Shown here piece by piece: positions 1-11,483 of a stretch of DNA of 64,000 nucleotides. Numbering within the stretch: the stretch's first letter is position 1; each line of letters begins with the position of its first letter. The notes beneath the pieces were generated by a model, which was not told the origin of the DNA, made no database searches, and worked only from the letters and a program-made list of their open reading frames with translations. The translations under genes and the position numbers were made by a program. Source of the DNA: Hordeum vulgare subsp. vulgare (Eukaryota > Streptophyta > Magnoliopsida > Poales > Poaceae); assembly GCF_904849725.1 (NCBI RefSeq), contig NC_058524.1, positions 492,002,263 through 492,066,262 on the forward strand, read 5' to 3'.

Positions 1-1336
1 GGCGCGAGTGATGTGTGGTCACTCTCGTGATGGGGTCATGCCAGGTAGGGCGACTATGTTGTTTTTACGTGTTCTAGGCACACCGTTGGTCCCCGATTGG
101 TTGATGTTGTCCAGAGTCGGTGCTCGTAAGACGTACAACATGTGGGTTGGGTACCAATCTAGTGGACCTGTTTGTCTAGTATCGTCAGGGGAAAGGCATT
201 GATCGGGTACTAACCTCGGGTATGTTATATACCACGAGTCGTGGATGACACGGAAGTTTCTCGGATCTCGTCGGTCCAGCGTACTACCTCTGCAGAGTGT
301 AAAACTACTCGAATAACCGTGTCCACGGTCAAGGATAGTTGGGTAATCCTGGTAAAACTACGTCCAATCGTTTCCGCATAAACTAAGTGTGTGTGAGTGT
401 GTGGTAAATGGTGTTAATAAAAGAGTTGATATGACCAAGTTTGGTGACCCTCGATAGATATATTGGTATCTATAACCTGTTCTTCAGGACAACAGATAGG
501 TTATGATTCATGCCCATGATCATGTTTATTTACAGTGTAGTTGTTACTCCCCCAGATGCATATTATTGTTATCCTTCACTTGCATTGTTCATATGATGGG
601 CTGTTTGCGAGTACATTCAAAGTACTCATTGGCTTGACACTGGTTATTTCATTGACCAGGTATGTGAGAACTGGATTTTGTGTAGAGTAACTCGGTGACG
701 TTCTTGCGAGCTAGGACGCTTTCCAGTCAGAATGCCTGTAGGTTAAGGCTGATGGCATGGGTTCACGCTTTTGACCAATATTTCCGCTATTGGTCCAGTT
801 TGGTGTGTTGGCCCTCAAGGCCCTATATATGTAAGACTCTACCTCAATGGTCATTTGTTATATCAAACGATATGTATGGATGTAACACTCTTAATATTCA
901 GTATTTGTGTGTTCGGTGAGCATTGATCTTTGGGATCACTGAGCACGTTCATTCGGCAATCTTGTGATAGCCTGGCTTATTAGGGATGGTAGACTACTCA
1001 TATCAATAAGGAATTTCCTTCTTTTCCGGGAACCCATTCGAACAAAATTCCCACGTTAAGTGTGCTTGGCTTGGAGTAGTTCTAGGATGGGTGACCGACC
1101 GGGAAGTTGATCCCGGGTGTGCATGAGTGAGGACAAAGTGCGCCGAAAAGACTAGTATTGATATGTGGGGCCAGTCACCAGGAAGTTGATCCCGGGTGCG
1201 CATGAGTGAGGAAAAAGTGCACAGAAAAGACTAGTATTGATATGTGGGGCCAGTCCAGATCCCGCCAGGAGTAACGACCAGCGACGGGTGTGTCCGGGGC
1301 GTTACAGATCTCGACTCGTAAGTTGGGGTCCCCACA
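1..1336 (+). repeat. 3' part of the 5' LTR of a LARD-like retrotransposon
   Basis: This stretch aligns with 36920-37934 in the same orientation (for example the start around 'gatgtgtggtcactctcg' and the end GGGGTCCCCACA). It is directly followed by a tRNA-Met primer site, so it is the downstream end of a 5' LTR whose beginning lies outside the window. By eye about one base in ten differs from the second copy, which suggests an old insertion. Relative to the 3' LTR it has about 360 extra bases (roughly 955-1310) that contain a 5S-rRNA-like block, and it lacks about 32 bases present near 37367-37398. No coding potential is visible. Confidence 0.85.
1025..1255 (+). repeat. 5S rRNA-like segment with a duplicated 75-bp flank inside the LTR
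   Basis: Positions about 1025-1113 resemble the central and 3' part of plant 5S rRNA. They include GTTAAG.GTGCTTGG followed by GAGTAGT.CTAGGATGGGTGACC, the pol III internal control region. The 5' third of 5S and its closing stem are not recognisable, so this is not a functional 5S gene. The block 1102-1176 (starting GGAAGTTGATCCCGGGTG) is repeated with a few changes at 1181-1255. The segment is absent from the 3' LTR. 5S-derived sequence in grass LTRs is known (for example Cassandra elements); its role here is unknown. Confidence 0.7.
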
Positions 1337-1340
1337 GAGC

Positions 1341-1353
1341 TGGTATCAGAGCC
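1341..1353 (+). other. Primer binding site, initiator tRNA-Met type
   Basis: TGGTATCAGAGCC lies four bases after the LTR end (CCCCACA-GAGC). It is the usual complement of the 3' end of plant initiator tRNA-Met, used by many Copia and Gypsy elements to prime minus-strand DNA. It fixes both the orientation of the outer element (+) and the 3' end of its 5' LTR. Confidence 0.9.
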
Positions 1354-3742
1354 ATCCTGACTGTAGGAAGCCCTTTGTTAGCACGGACATTAATTAGGGT
1401 AAAACTGATTTCCATACCTTCAAAAGTGCATACAAGCCTGTATCTTTCTGACCGTTCCTAAATCTACAAAGGAAGCAAGGTTTTTGCCTTAGTAATCCCA
1501 CTCTTATTTTCTTTACATTACTTGTCCCCTTCTTCAAAACCTGCAAATAGCTGCTAGCACCCTTATGCCCTCTCACCATGGGGTTACTTGAAATCCTCGT
1601 GGGCAACTTGGAAGGAAGCAACCTTTCCGAACAATCACCCCTGTGCTAAAGGACAAATAAGACAACTCTATGACCAGACGACACTAACAGAAGTACCTCC
1701 AAGAGAAACAAGGAAATCGAGGTTTAGAAGATGGCAACACCCTCGGCACTGTTCCAGAGTGATGCCACTTTCAACTACGATAATCTAGACGTAATATATG
1801 CAAGGCCATGATCTGCATTACTAATAGAGCGACCCTGTCGACATTAAGGATTGTGTCGACCACCACCGGTGGATGAGAACCCCGCCATTTGGTCCTCCTC
1901 ACCTTAGTTAGTAGGAAAACAGTTCTCTTCATCCCCCGCTCTCGATGTCGATATCACGATCAGTATGACTGACAGGTCGGAACTCTATCATGCCTTACAA
2001 ATATCATTGCATGAAGTTGTCCACTCGGAACGCTCGCAGCCTCAGAAGACAAGAAGACAATGACAATATTAGGAATACAATAGAAGACCGTGTTAATGAC
2101 AGCCATGAAGAACCACCCTTGTCAGCAACTCCCCAGACGAGAAGACATCAAGAGCTTTTTTCCAACTCAACCGAGTTGCTTTGGTGAGAAACAACAATAT
2201 GCATGACAACACCATGAGAAGGTCCAGAAGACTTAGCGGACTCCTCCTCGGAGCATGAAGCAAGCTCGACTGTCGAGTCCGAGAACCCCTAGAGTAGCAA
2301 GAGTCGTAAATCCCTTATGCGAAGTCGAGTCCATGAAATGGTTTGGATGGACCATGTTGTGTGTTGTTTGTTTTTGTTGTTTGTGCTTTGATATAAGTCG
2401 CACTTTTTCTTAAGAAACAAGCATGCAGTTATATCACCTGTCTTATCTGGATGTTCGAAATGCTTATTGGCACTTGTTTGAGTTGACTTTCCAACGCTTG
2501 CTGATTGCACTCGCACTTTAGCACCCTTAGGCACTCCCCTCTATGCTAATCTCTCTCTGTCTTTCACCCCTCTCGACAACTGAAGACCAGCAAAACAAGA
2601 TGCACCAAGCATCCACTTTGACGGATGGCTGCCACTGAAGACACTGACTATACCATGCTTTACCACATGCAACCCGTAGGAGTTATGCTTTTCCCTCAAG
2701 ATCAGAAACCCTCTCTAGACTAGACTAACCTCTACAAGCCTTTCCGGCTCAAATTTTCTCGTCACGTGTCTAGTACACGGACTTGCTAGAGCACCCGTAG
2801 ATCCCCGATAAAACCCCGCTTAGCACCGGGTTCCTTATGGAACAAGTAATCACAGTGAGCAAGTACTCTTCAATCTTAAAATAAGCACCATAACTCTGAT
2901 GCCATAAGAATGACCGTCTTCTCATATAAGAGTATTAAACTAAAGATAGTTGTGATGATGATAGTTGTCTTGAAGATATAGCTAGATTATCTTGGTGGAT
3001 CATAAGACCCTTATAAAGGTAGGGGAACTTGGTGGAACGAATCAATATAGTAGCATAACCTACATGTTCCTACAGTAATTTTGGATTCAATAGAACGATT
3101 ATGATCGCAAACAATAATTCTTGGTGGTATAATTGACTTTATCAAGTAGCTGATATGGTTTGATGATTTTACCATAATGACTTGGAGTATCGAGCAAGAG
3201 TTCTTATTGGCCTTGAGTTTGGGAATAAATAGGTAGTCCCAATAGACTATTAAGGGAATACAAGGCCACATGGTTCGGAATAAACTGGATTTAGCCCGAT
3301 GATCTTCATCGTGATACCATGTTTCTCGGTGGATAATAAGTATGCATGCTTGGAGTTGTCGAATTGATTTTCAAGCCTATGTGAATTGGCGTTGGATATT
3401 AGATGTCCATGATATTGAAGTCGGTGGATATACTATAACGTAATCCTTGCAATAATATGTGAATTATGAAGACTCTAAGTGATCTTGTAGAACCCCATCA
3501 GTATCGGATTTGTAGGAGTGCGGGGTCTAGTGGTGATCGACTGGATTGATGGACCACTTGATCGGATTAGTAGGAAGGAGACCAAATCTTGGATTGGAAT
3601 ACTACGTGTTTCCTTAATATAGTAATGCAGTACCCTGTCGATTGGATGATCTGGCGGGACATCTAGATTTGTGGTGTCTTAAATTCAAGCTTAGGAGCTT
3701 GTATGCCTCCCCGAGGTTCTTGCATGGGAATGCATGTGCATC
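1354..3742 (+). other. Left internal segment of the LARD-like element, non-coding
   Basis: This sequence lies between the primer site and the CACTA insertion. Only short ORFs occur (at most about 85 codons, on either strand) and none resembles gag or pol. Together with 31716-32999 it makes an internal domain of only about 3.7 kb, shorter than the LTR. That fits a non-autonomous LARD that relies on proteins from another Gypsy element. I see no RNA gene or repeat array in it. Confidence 0.6.
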
Positions 3743-3745
3743 GTA

Positions 3746-4145
3746 CAGTACTAGGAAAAGGCCTGCTAGTGGTGCACCTATTTTGGCTACTAATAGCGCA
3801 CTATAGGTGCGCCACTATCATCACGCCATTAGATTTTTTTACTAATGGCACACCACAGGTGCGCCATTAGTATCTGGTATACTAATGGCGCACCACGCAG
3901 TGCGCCATTAGTATTGCTCATGGTGCGCCATTAGTATTTGGTATACTAATGGCGCACCACGCAGTGCACCATTAGTATAGCTAATGGTGCACCATTAGTA
4001 TCTGGTATACTAATGGCGCACCAGGAAGTGCTCCATTAGTATAGCTCATGGTGTGTCATTAGTATGCCTCCGAGGGCCATATTTACCCACTAGTGTGCTT
4101 TTGCAGTGCGCCACTGAAGTGTTGAGTGGTGCGCCACTAGTATGA
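3746..4145. repeat. Left CACTA end: TIR and subterminal repeats
   Basis: After the TIR come many short direct and inverted copies of ACTAATGGCGCACCA and GGTGCGCCATTAGTA. Three copies of a 64-bp unit start at about 3878, 3942 and 4006 (each beginning TATACTAATGG). In En/Spm-like elements such motif arrays are binding sites for the TNPA-type protein and define the substrate for excision. The same motif fills the right end. Confidence 0.85.
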
Positions 4146-4380
4146 ATATTAGGTATTTTTTTCTGATATTTGCACAGATTACAAAACATATTATTGCACA
4201 GAATATAGAGAGCACAACATATAAACAACAGATTTATCGAATACAATAGAAGATTAGTCTCCGAATACAATTCATCAAATTAGTCTCCGAATTTAAAATT
4301 CCGAACAAAGTTAGAACATTACAAGTCTCGAGACTGCGAGTAGCGAGTTTGTCTTCACATTACAAGTCGATATCGACCAC

Positions 4381-4635
4381 CTAAACTACCATCACATAAA
4401 AGAGAGCTGCGGTCATCGCGATGAGCATAATCGCAATGAAACTGGTCTTCATCCGTTTCCTCCAACGCTCCCTCCTCTCTCTCGCTAGATAGCGCGTGTA
4501 TCTAACTTCCGCCTCCGCCCTTGTGGTGTACCCTTTGTAACTGTTACCGCTGAATCGGTGAACCTGTCCCCGACACTCCTCCCAGTCGTCGTAGACTCCG
4601 GGAACCTTACCCTTGTACACGACATACGATGGCAT
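4381..4635 (-). CDS. Small intact ORF with RNase H1 N-terminal/viroplasmin-like domain and a C-terminal membrane segment
   Basis: This 84-codon ORF has no stop. Residues 1-50 match the compact RNase H1 N-terminal (Cauli_VI/viroplasmin) fold: YVVYKGKVPGVYDDWEEC, then a QV.RFSG.SYKGY.TRAEAE helix. That domain binds RNA-DNA hybrids or dsRNA in RNase H1. A basic stretch (RERRERWRKRMK) follows, then a hydrophobic segment of about 20 residues ending the protein. No catalytic RNase H domain follows. It is the last gene of the CACTA element, 193 bases downstream of the Ulp1-like exon, and may be a separate ORF or a terminal exon. It is better preserved than the transposase. Its function in the transposon is unknown. 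Confidence 0.7.
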   Translation of the reverse strand: MPSYVVYKGKVPGVYDDWEECRGQVHRFSGNSYKGYTTRAEAEVRYTRYLARERRERWRKRMKTSFIAIMLIAMTAALFYVMVV

Positions 4636-4828
4636 CTCTATGCACTAGCCAAACAAAACGTTAGTATCAATTCACAGAGACATACAAGTTCATTCAAGTT
4701 TAATATTACTACTATAGCAACACGATTCATGGTCCTACTAATAAATAGCATCGATTACATATACGTTGAACGACTGTCCAAACCAAAGAGACATACAAGT
4801 TCATTAAAGTTTAATATTGCAACATGAA
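4636..4828 (-). other. Spacer between the last two CACTA ORFs, with a direct repeat
   Basis: This AT-rich non-coding spacer carries two copies of a block of about 30 bases, AGAGACATACAAGTTCATT followed by a shared AAGTTTAATATT, near 4675 and 4789. I see no other signal. Confidence 0.45.
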
Positions 4829-5600
4829 TTAGTAGCAATTCACGGGAACGTGGATGAAGCCGCCGTCTTTCGTGATGGTCATGAAATTGCGGTCGTTGTC
4901 AGCCTGCATTTGTAGCGTTGTATCTATCTCACTATTGGACAGCGGAGATCTGAGGTAGAACTGCCCCGAGGTACGAAGGACATCTTGATGGATGATTTCC
5001 GCAAACTCCGACTGGATGCGAAAGAATTCTTGTCTGATGTCCGCATCCTGGATTGCCGACAAGCGTGCGGCCCAATCTTTGAGATTATTTGGTAGCCGAA
5101 GATGATTACTGTCCCGTATATTCGCCCGCATGTGATGGAGGGCATAGTAGGCATCCTTCTGACTGCCACGCAGCTGCTTGATGCAGGGGAACGTCGTATT
5201 GTGGGTGAACACGTGCTTGCCGTGCCTAAGACTTGTCCTGCTGAAGGTGCCTCCAGATATGGCGTAGCCGGGAAGAGCTCCATCAAGAACTTTCTTGATA
5301 TTTGTGTAGTCTTTTTTCGACTGACGGTCCGAGTCGAAATACGTGATAGTGGAATATTTCGGGCTTAAGAGGATGAGTGTGCAACGTGTGTCAGTGCACA
5401 AAACACGGAATGTTAGAAAAGAAAGGACGATCAAAATCTAAGAAATCATATGTTACGGGGCGATGAGGGGATAACTTACCACGGAAAGTAAGACACAAGG
5501 AAGTTATCCTTATCTGAGTTTGCCAGAATGACGCCTTCGAGGTATGAACTCGCGACTTGCCAAAATGACTGCCCAAGATCTTGGCACGCATATAGAAGGG
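4829..5600 (-). pseudogene. C-terminal half of the CACTA TNPA-like/Ulp1-like gene
   Basis: This is the distal part of the gene whose start lies at 22405, cut off by the Copia insertion. Reading begins at 5600 (YMRAKILGSHFGK), directly continuing the VDPF that ends at 19621 on the other side. A donor-like GGTAAGT near 5477 suggests an intron down to about 5380. The 4829-5434 frame contains ILLSPKYSTITYFDSD, which resembles the central strand and Asp of Ulp1/C48 cysteine peptidases, followed by a helical tail (FFRIQSEFAEIIHQDV). I cannot place the catalytic His or Cys confidently. Ulp1-like C-terminal domains are known in plant transposon proteins; SUMO protease activity is not established. Confidence 0.7.
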
Positions 5601-7014
5601 TGAAAGTGTGTTATATGGACTAGAGGGGGGTGAATAGGAGATTTTTAGAATTTCATCACTGAGGAAATTCCTTTTGAGGAAATTCCTCACTCATGACTAA
5701 CTTACAGCGGAAACAGTAAAGGATCAGACGATCGAACGTTCACACCAGCAGTATTTCAGAGTGAAGAATATGAAAACAGATTGCACAGTAAGCAGGCACG
5801 CAGAATACAGATGATGATTACCTATTGTGAAGAATTTGGGGTTGAGCAAATTTAGAGAAAGTCTTCAGCAAATTCTTCAAACAGTCACAGTGAAAGTCAT
5901 CAACACATAATACAGAGAAAGTAAAGAGTTGAGGAATTAGAACCCGATTCTCAGAGAAGACAATCGTTGATGACCCAGTTCCAACTGCAGTGACAGTTGT
6001 ACATCTGGTTTGGAGCGGCTTGGTATTGAAACCAAAGGACACCCAGTCCCAGGACACACAGTCCCTACCATATTCTCCTTGAGCTAAGGACACACAGTCC
6101 TCGCCCAACACTCGTGGTAAGTCTTCAGGGCAGACTTTCAAACCCTCACAAACTTGGTCACTCGACGATCCACAATGAACTGCTGGAACGTTCTAGACCA
6201 TGACGCCTAACCGTCTGGAGGATGCACAGTCCTCAAAGGTAAAAGGCTTCAGTCCCACACATGAACAACTTCTTCAGTGATGCTCAATCACTAGGTTTCG
6301 TTTGTGGTTTCGATGGGTGGTGTATTTCCTCACTGATGAATTACTCTCGAAGACTCTGAGGAATTTGGGTTGCTCTTATGAAAAGTGTCAGTTTCTAAGG
6401 GAGCAGCCAACCAGCTAGTGGTTGTCGGGGTGGCTATTTATAGCCTGGGAGCACCCCGGCATGATTTGACACTAATGCCCTTAAATAATATGACCGTTGG
6501 AGTGGATAAGACCAGTGACTTGGCGTGGTTAACGAAATGGTCGGAACTCTCAACTATGAGAGTCCTGATGTCACTCATATTCCTCACTTGAGGCTTTTGG
6601 TAGGATAAGGCTTGGGTTGAGCATCATGAGGAAATCCATTCCATAGTGTTACTTTGACCCCCTTTAACAATACGGTGTTCCTATTACTCAAATGTGAAGA
6701 AAGTAAAACAGAAAGTGTAAATCTTCACGCTTCAAATTCTTCAGAATGTTTTTCTTCAGGAACCACCGGTCTTCTCAATATCAGTATCTTCATGAGGAAT
6801 ATCAATTTCATTGCAGATTCCTTGCGATTCATTTCTTCAGCTTCAGACCAATTTCTTCAACTGAACATATACATTTTTAGGGGTCGATATTCTTCAAATA
6901 TCTCAAACTCCTCAATGACTTATAGATTGTGTGTACACTTATAAACACATTAGATACTTAACATATAAGTCTTCAAACCACCAAAATCACTAAGGGGCAC
7001 TAGATGCACTTACA
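5601..7014 (-). repeat. 3' LTR of the Copia element
   Basis: A 1414-bp LTR, collinear with 18206-19615 (1410 bp). It has short terminal inverted matches (TGAAAGTG and CACTTACA on the + strand). A TATA-like CTATTTATAG lies at about 6434-6443. The LTR is rich in TCTTCA/TGAAGA and in short CACACAGTCC repeats around 6050-6100. ORFs drawn through it are not genes. Confidence 0.92.
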
Positions 7015-7031
7015 ATCTCCCCATTTTTGGT
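7015..7031 (-). other. Polypurine tract of the Copia element
   Basis: On the minus strand AAAAATGGGGAGAT directly precedes the 3' LTR start (TGTAAGTG). This is the expected place and composition for the plus-strand primer of reverse transcription. Confidence 0.75.
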
Positions 7032-7537
7032 GGTTGATGACAATTAGGTTAAGTCTTCAACAGGGATCAAAAATATGAAGTATAAATACTCATTTGAGGA
7101 ATTTGAAAACAAGATTTAGAGAGACTCCCCTTGAAGATGTGCATACCTTGAGGATTTTGCTTTTATAGCAGATGCACATTGATGATTTATATCATGGAGA
7201 TCTCCCCCTGAGTCTTGTAAACCATGCATACATATAACATATCATATGAAGAAAATGAAGATGCATGATGGCAAATGGTATCTGACGAATTCCAGCATGC
7301 GTGCATTAAAACTTGAGGAATAAGCATGCGAAGAAAAACGTTCAAAAGCGTCAGAGTACCATAGGGCTTAAGTTACAACTCATTACATAAAAACTTCAGA
7401 AGAGACAATAGTTGGTAACTTAAATATAGTTCATAAGCCCCAAAAATATCCCGCTTGAAGACTAACTCTCGAGTTTCTCCCCCTTTGTCATCAAGTGACA
7501 AAAAGGGACAAACTGAGGACTAACGCCCGTGAAAACT

Positions 7538-10500
7538 TCATTTCTTGGCGGTTGATGAAGAGCCATGACGCTTCTTGGGGGTAGTCTTCTTCCTTGGGCC
7601 GGTTGCTATGTCGAGTTGTTCCTCATCAGATTCAGCGGTGCGGAATGAAGAAAAGAAGCTGTCTTCAAGATCTGGCACTGGAATGGGCCTGAACTTCCTC
7701 TTGGGAGGCCACGACCAGTCAAAGTCCCGCTCAAAGTCCATTTCTTCAAGCTCAGTCTGAGTCTTCAGATGTGCAAGTGTAGCCCAGGTGCGATCGAAAA
7801 CCTCATGCAGATAGTGATGGTTAATCTTCACAGAGTTCTGTGTTTCAGTGAGGGTTTTCACAATGGCACCAAACTGGCATTTGACCCATTTGTGGTTGCG
7901 ATCCACCTTCTGGTGAAGACTGAGGAGGAGCTCTCTGGTTTTCAGCACGTGAGGAGGAACTGGGCTTGCTGTACGAGTCTCAGTATCGTCCCATGAAGAA
8001 TATGCTTCTGGCTCTCTGAACTGGCCATCAAGGGGCCTGCTGCCTTCTTCAATCACAGATTTTCCTTTTGCTTCAATGGGCTCAAAAGTCTTCTTGTTGA
8101 CCCGGATAGGAGGCATATACCCAACATGGATTTGACAGTCAGCGTGAAAGTTGATGCCTGTCCTTGTCCTGATGAATCTCATGATCCACGGGGCATAAAT
8201 CTTGTGATCATAGGGGCACATGGCATTGTCGGCCAAAGTACTCAAGAAGAAATCATGGATATTAATAGGAATACCGTGAATGATGTTGAAGAGGATATTC
8301 TTCATGAGGCCTACAACATCTTCTTCATCGTCATGGCCTTTGATTGGCGCGAGCACACTACAGAGGATTTTGTAGACAGACCGGGGTGTGTACTTGAGCT
8401 CATGGACGAGGAAGGTTGTTCTTGAGAGTTTGCCTGCAGCCAAAGGCTTCATGAGGACTTCCATCATACCGTTTGGCAGCTCACGCTCACCATAAAGCTT
8501 CACTACCCCATCTGAGGGAATTGGTACGGGCAGTTCTCTGAGGAGTTCAGAAGGAGGAGCTTTGTAGTGAGTATTTTGGGACATCCAGTCAAACACCCAA
8601 GTGTTGATGTCGTCAGCATTGCCAGATATGTGCAGAGTGGCATAGAAATGAAGAATGAGCTCGCTATTCCAGTCTGATATGTCTGAGCACATGGGAAGCA
8701 AACCTGCATCGTGGAGTACACTCAGGACTGGTTCTAGGCAGGGTATTGCTTCAAGCTCAACATGAGGAATGTGACTCTGCTGGAATATCTTAGTTCATCT
8801 GAGTCCTTGTCCAAAACTTCAGATGCCTCATTTGAGGCTTGTCATAAGGGTTCTCTCCGATGAAATACATGCGTTCTTCAAAGAAATCTTCTTTCTGAAA
8901 CTTTGGACGCTTGGAGAATGGTTGGCGCTGAACTGGCTTAAGATTTTGCTGAGGAATGGGGGAGGAGACAACAATGGCAGTCTCTGGGTTGAGCACAATG
9001 AATTCATTGTCTTGGGCGGGTACATTTTCTTCAGCATTTTCCTCAAGGTAAGGAATTTCATCAACTGGTACTTTTTGCTGGGGAGATGATGCTTGCTCTG
9101 GCTGAGTTTCAGGCTGAGGAATTTCTGTTTCTTTCTCATTTGGAGGAGTTTGGTCAGCCTGTTCCTCATCTTGAGGAGTCTGCTCAGAATGTACATTTTC
9201 CTCAGCTTGTTTTTCTTCAGCTGGCTTTGAGGCAGAAGCAGTTTCATCAGCTGGTGCAGCTGATGCTTGAGCAGTCTCTGTCTGTGGAATAAGAGGTTGA
9301 GGACTGTCATCAATCTGGGTTTCCTCGTCAGTGTGTTCCTCAGAGGAGACATCCTTCATTTCCTCATCTGCCCTTGTAGCTGGGTCATCAATGACGACCA
9401 TCTCATAGGAAGGGGCAACATTGAGAGGCACTGGGTCCAGAGGAGCAGTTTCTTCAGTTTCTTTGAGGCGCTTTGCCTCTGTCTCTTCTACTACTGAGGA
9501 GGCTTTTCTCTTCTTGGCTTCCTTTTCAGCAGCCCTTGTTTTCTTCGCGTCTGATGCAGACAGAATTATCTTCTTCTCCTTTGAAGCTTTTGGTGAAGGT
9601 GTTCTTTCTTTAGATTCTTCAGCTGGTAGTGAGGAACCAACTGGAACAGAGTCATCAGCCTGCTTTGATGAAGCAGCTCGATCAGGAGCAGTCTCATAAG
9701 TGGTTGCAATTTCATCAGTTGCAGTTTCCGTGATGATTTCTTCAATGGCCGGTTCATCAACATGGCGCTCTTGGTGGTCTTCCCTAGCTTGAGGAGTTTC
9801 CTCCTCATCAGGAGATGCATCTGCTGGCTGCTCAACCAAGGGCTGAGGAGTTGGTGCTGGAGGTGCGGTTCTCTTGTTGTAGTCATCAACAACACTAGTG
9901 GCTAGCTTGATGAAATTGCTCTTGATGCTTTTGCGATCTGACAGCTTGTCATACTTGTCATTCAATACTTGCAGCTCTGCCTGGGTTGACACCAGTGCAT
10001 CAGGAGTCAGTTTGAGGAGATTCTGCTGGAGTAATTTCTACTTTTTGGCCTTTGCGACCTTTGCCTGCCTGGCCTGCTGTTCTTTCCACTTGGCTTCATT
10101 TATGAAGGTGGCCACCATGTGGCTGATGCCAGGAGGAAGTTTCAAATCATCAATGGGAGTGTTTGGGTCCTCATACCATATATTGATGTAGTCAAGGAGG
10201 ACCTTGGGGTCCATGGCCAGAGGAATATCACTGCCTGATGCTTGAGCTACCCTTTCTTGCTTGTTTCTGATGATGGCTTGCAAGGTTTCATCATCATATT
10301 CATCACTTCCCTCTGATGCAGACGGGACTGCGATGATTTTGCTGGGGCTGGGCAGAGGTGCACGTTCAGCAGTTGCCAAAGTCTTCAGAAGTAGTGTTGA
10401 AGACATTGTCTCCGAGCTAGTTGCAGCTGGGAGTGAGGAGCTGGAGCTGGTGGTCGTAGGTTTCATGACATGCTTTTGTACTGATTTCTCTTGAGGCTTT

Positions 10501-11483
10501 GGAGGTGGATCTGAGGATTTTGGTGCTGAGGAGATTGGTGCAGAGGGTTTTGGCGCTGATGGTTTTGGTGTTGAAGGTTTCGAAGTTGGGTGTTTTGGAG
10601 CTGAGGGTTTTGTGACAGAAGCCTGAGCAGACTTCTCTTGAGGCTTTGGAGCCCTTTGCTGTGATGGCACAGACTACGGGTGAGGAATTTCGGACCCTGA
10701 GGTTTCTGCCGCTGAGGAATTAGCAGCACCGGAGGCAGCAGCTCAGGATTCATTAAATTTCCTCACTGCAGCTTCTGCTTGCTTCTTGAGCTTGGCCAGA
10801 TGTTTTTCTTTCTCATCTGGGTAGTCATCAATTGTCATGAGACTTGACGGATGTGCTACTTGATGATCCTCAAGTGGGGCCCTTTTGCCAGGAGGTTTCA
10901 AAGAGAATTTCTTCGCATATTTGGGAGTCACAAATCTGTACTCCTTCCATTCCTTCGCCCATCGGCATTCAATCTTCTGCAGCCTTATCTTTCTCTTGGC
11001 CATTGTCTCATGTTCATCAGGCGTACAATAGTCCAAGTATATGTCCTCAGGGATATCAGCAGCTGTGTTTTCTCCAGTTTCTTTCCTCCCTTTTGTTTTC
11101 TCTCTTCCTCCATTTTCTTTAGTTGAGGACTTTGCTGATGATTTTGAACTCTTGAGGATTCTGATGAGCCTTGAAGAGTTTCTTCCAGAAACGTCTGGAA
11201 GGTGCGTACGAAGAACACAGAAAGTAGTGTTGGAGAGGCACTTCGTTCGAGTGTCCAATGCACCCTAACTTGGCGACAGAGGACGTCTACGACGGCGGCG
11301 GACGAAGATGGTCCGACTCCGGCGTGGTTCTGGCGACGAAGAGGTCGAGGCAGTGAAGCTCTTCCTCACCGGCGACAAGACTACTAGCGGTGGCGCTAGG
11401 TTTCGGCTGAGTGTGCTGTGGCAGGAGAGTGATGAGGCGAAGAAGAGGATACCGAGGGGGATAAGGACATATTTATAGCCCAA
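7538..11483 (-). pseudogene. Env-like 3' region of the Copia element, broken ORF of unknown function
   Basis: One leftward reading frame runs 11483-11265, 11258-10743, 10670-10038 and 9992-8790. It is interrupted by in-frame stops, including TGA at 10743-10745, TAG at 10674-10676 and TAG at 10038-10040; the reading resumes directly after the last. A frameshift near 8700-8790 leads into 8701-7538. The first part is basic and Ser/Lys-rich. The middle is a low-complexity Pro/Ala/Glu/Gln/Thr-rich stretch, and the last 387 residues look globular (YAPWIMRFIRTRTGINFHAD), perhaps related to the 'putative plant transposon protein' found in retroelement 3' ORFs. It lies where Sireviruses carry an env-like gene. 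I see no clear signal peptide or fusion segment, so an envelope role is not supported. Confidence 0.65.
11470..11478 (-). promoter_or_regulatory. TATA-box-like site before the env-like region
   Basis: CTATAAATA on the minus strand sits just inside the start of the env-like reading frame (first ATG at 11483). It is followed by a leader of about 100 bases that is C/T-rich and gene-like. The spacing and context look like a plant core promoter, so the 3' region might have its own transcript. No transcription start can be proven from sequence. Confidence 0.4.

Noticed and set aside
1025..1165. A functional 5S rRNA gene
   Set aside because: The 5' third and closing stem are absent and there is no T-run stop at the right place; it is an LTR-embedded relic.
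8828..9352. 174-codon minus-strand ORF
   Set aside because: It is a shifted frame of the env-like region; Leu/Lys/Gln-rich translation caused by the repetitive codons of the real frame.
7575..10494. Plus-strand ORFs opposite the Copia 3' genes
   Set aside because: They are antisense shadows of the env-like frame with acidic or repetitive composition.
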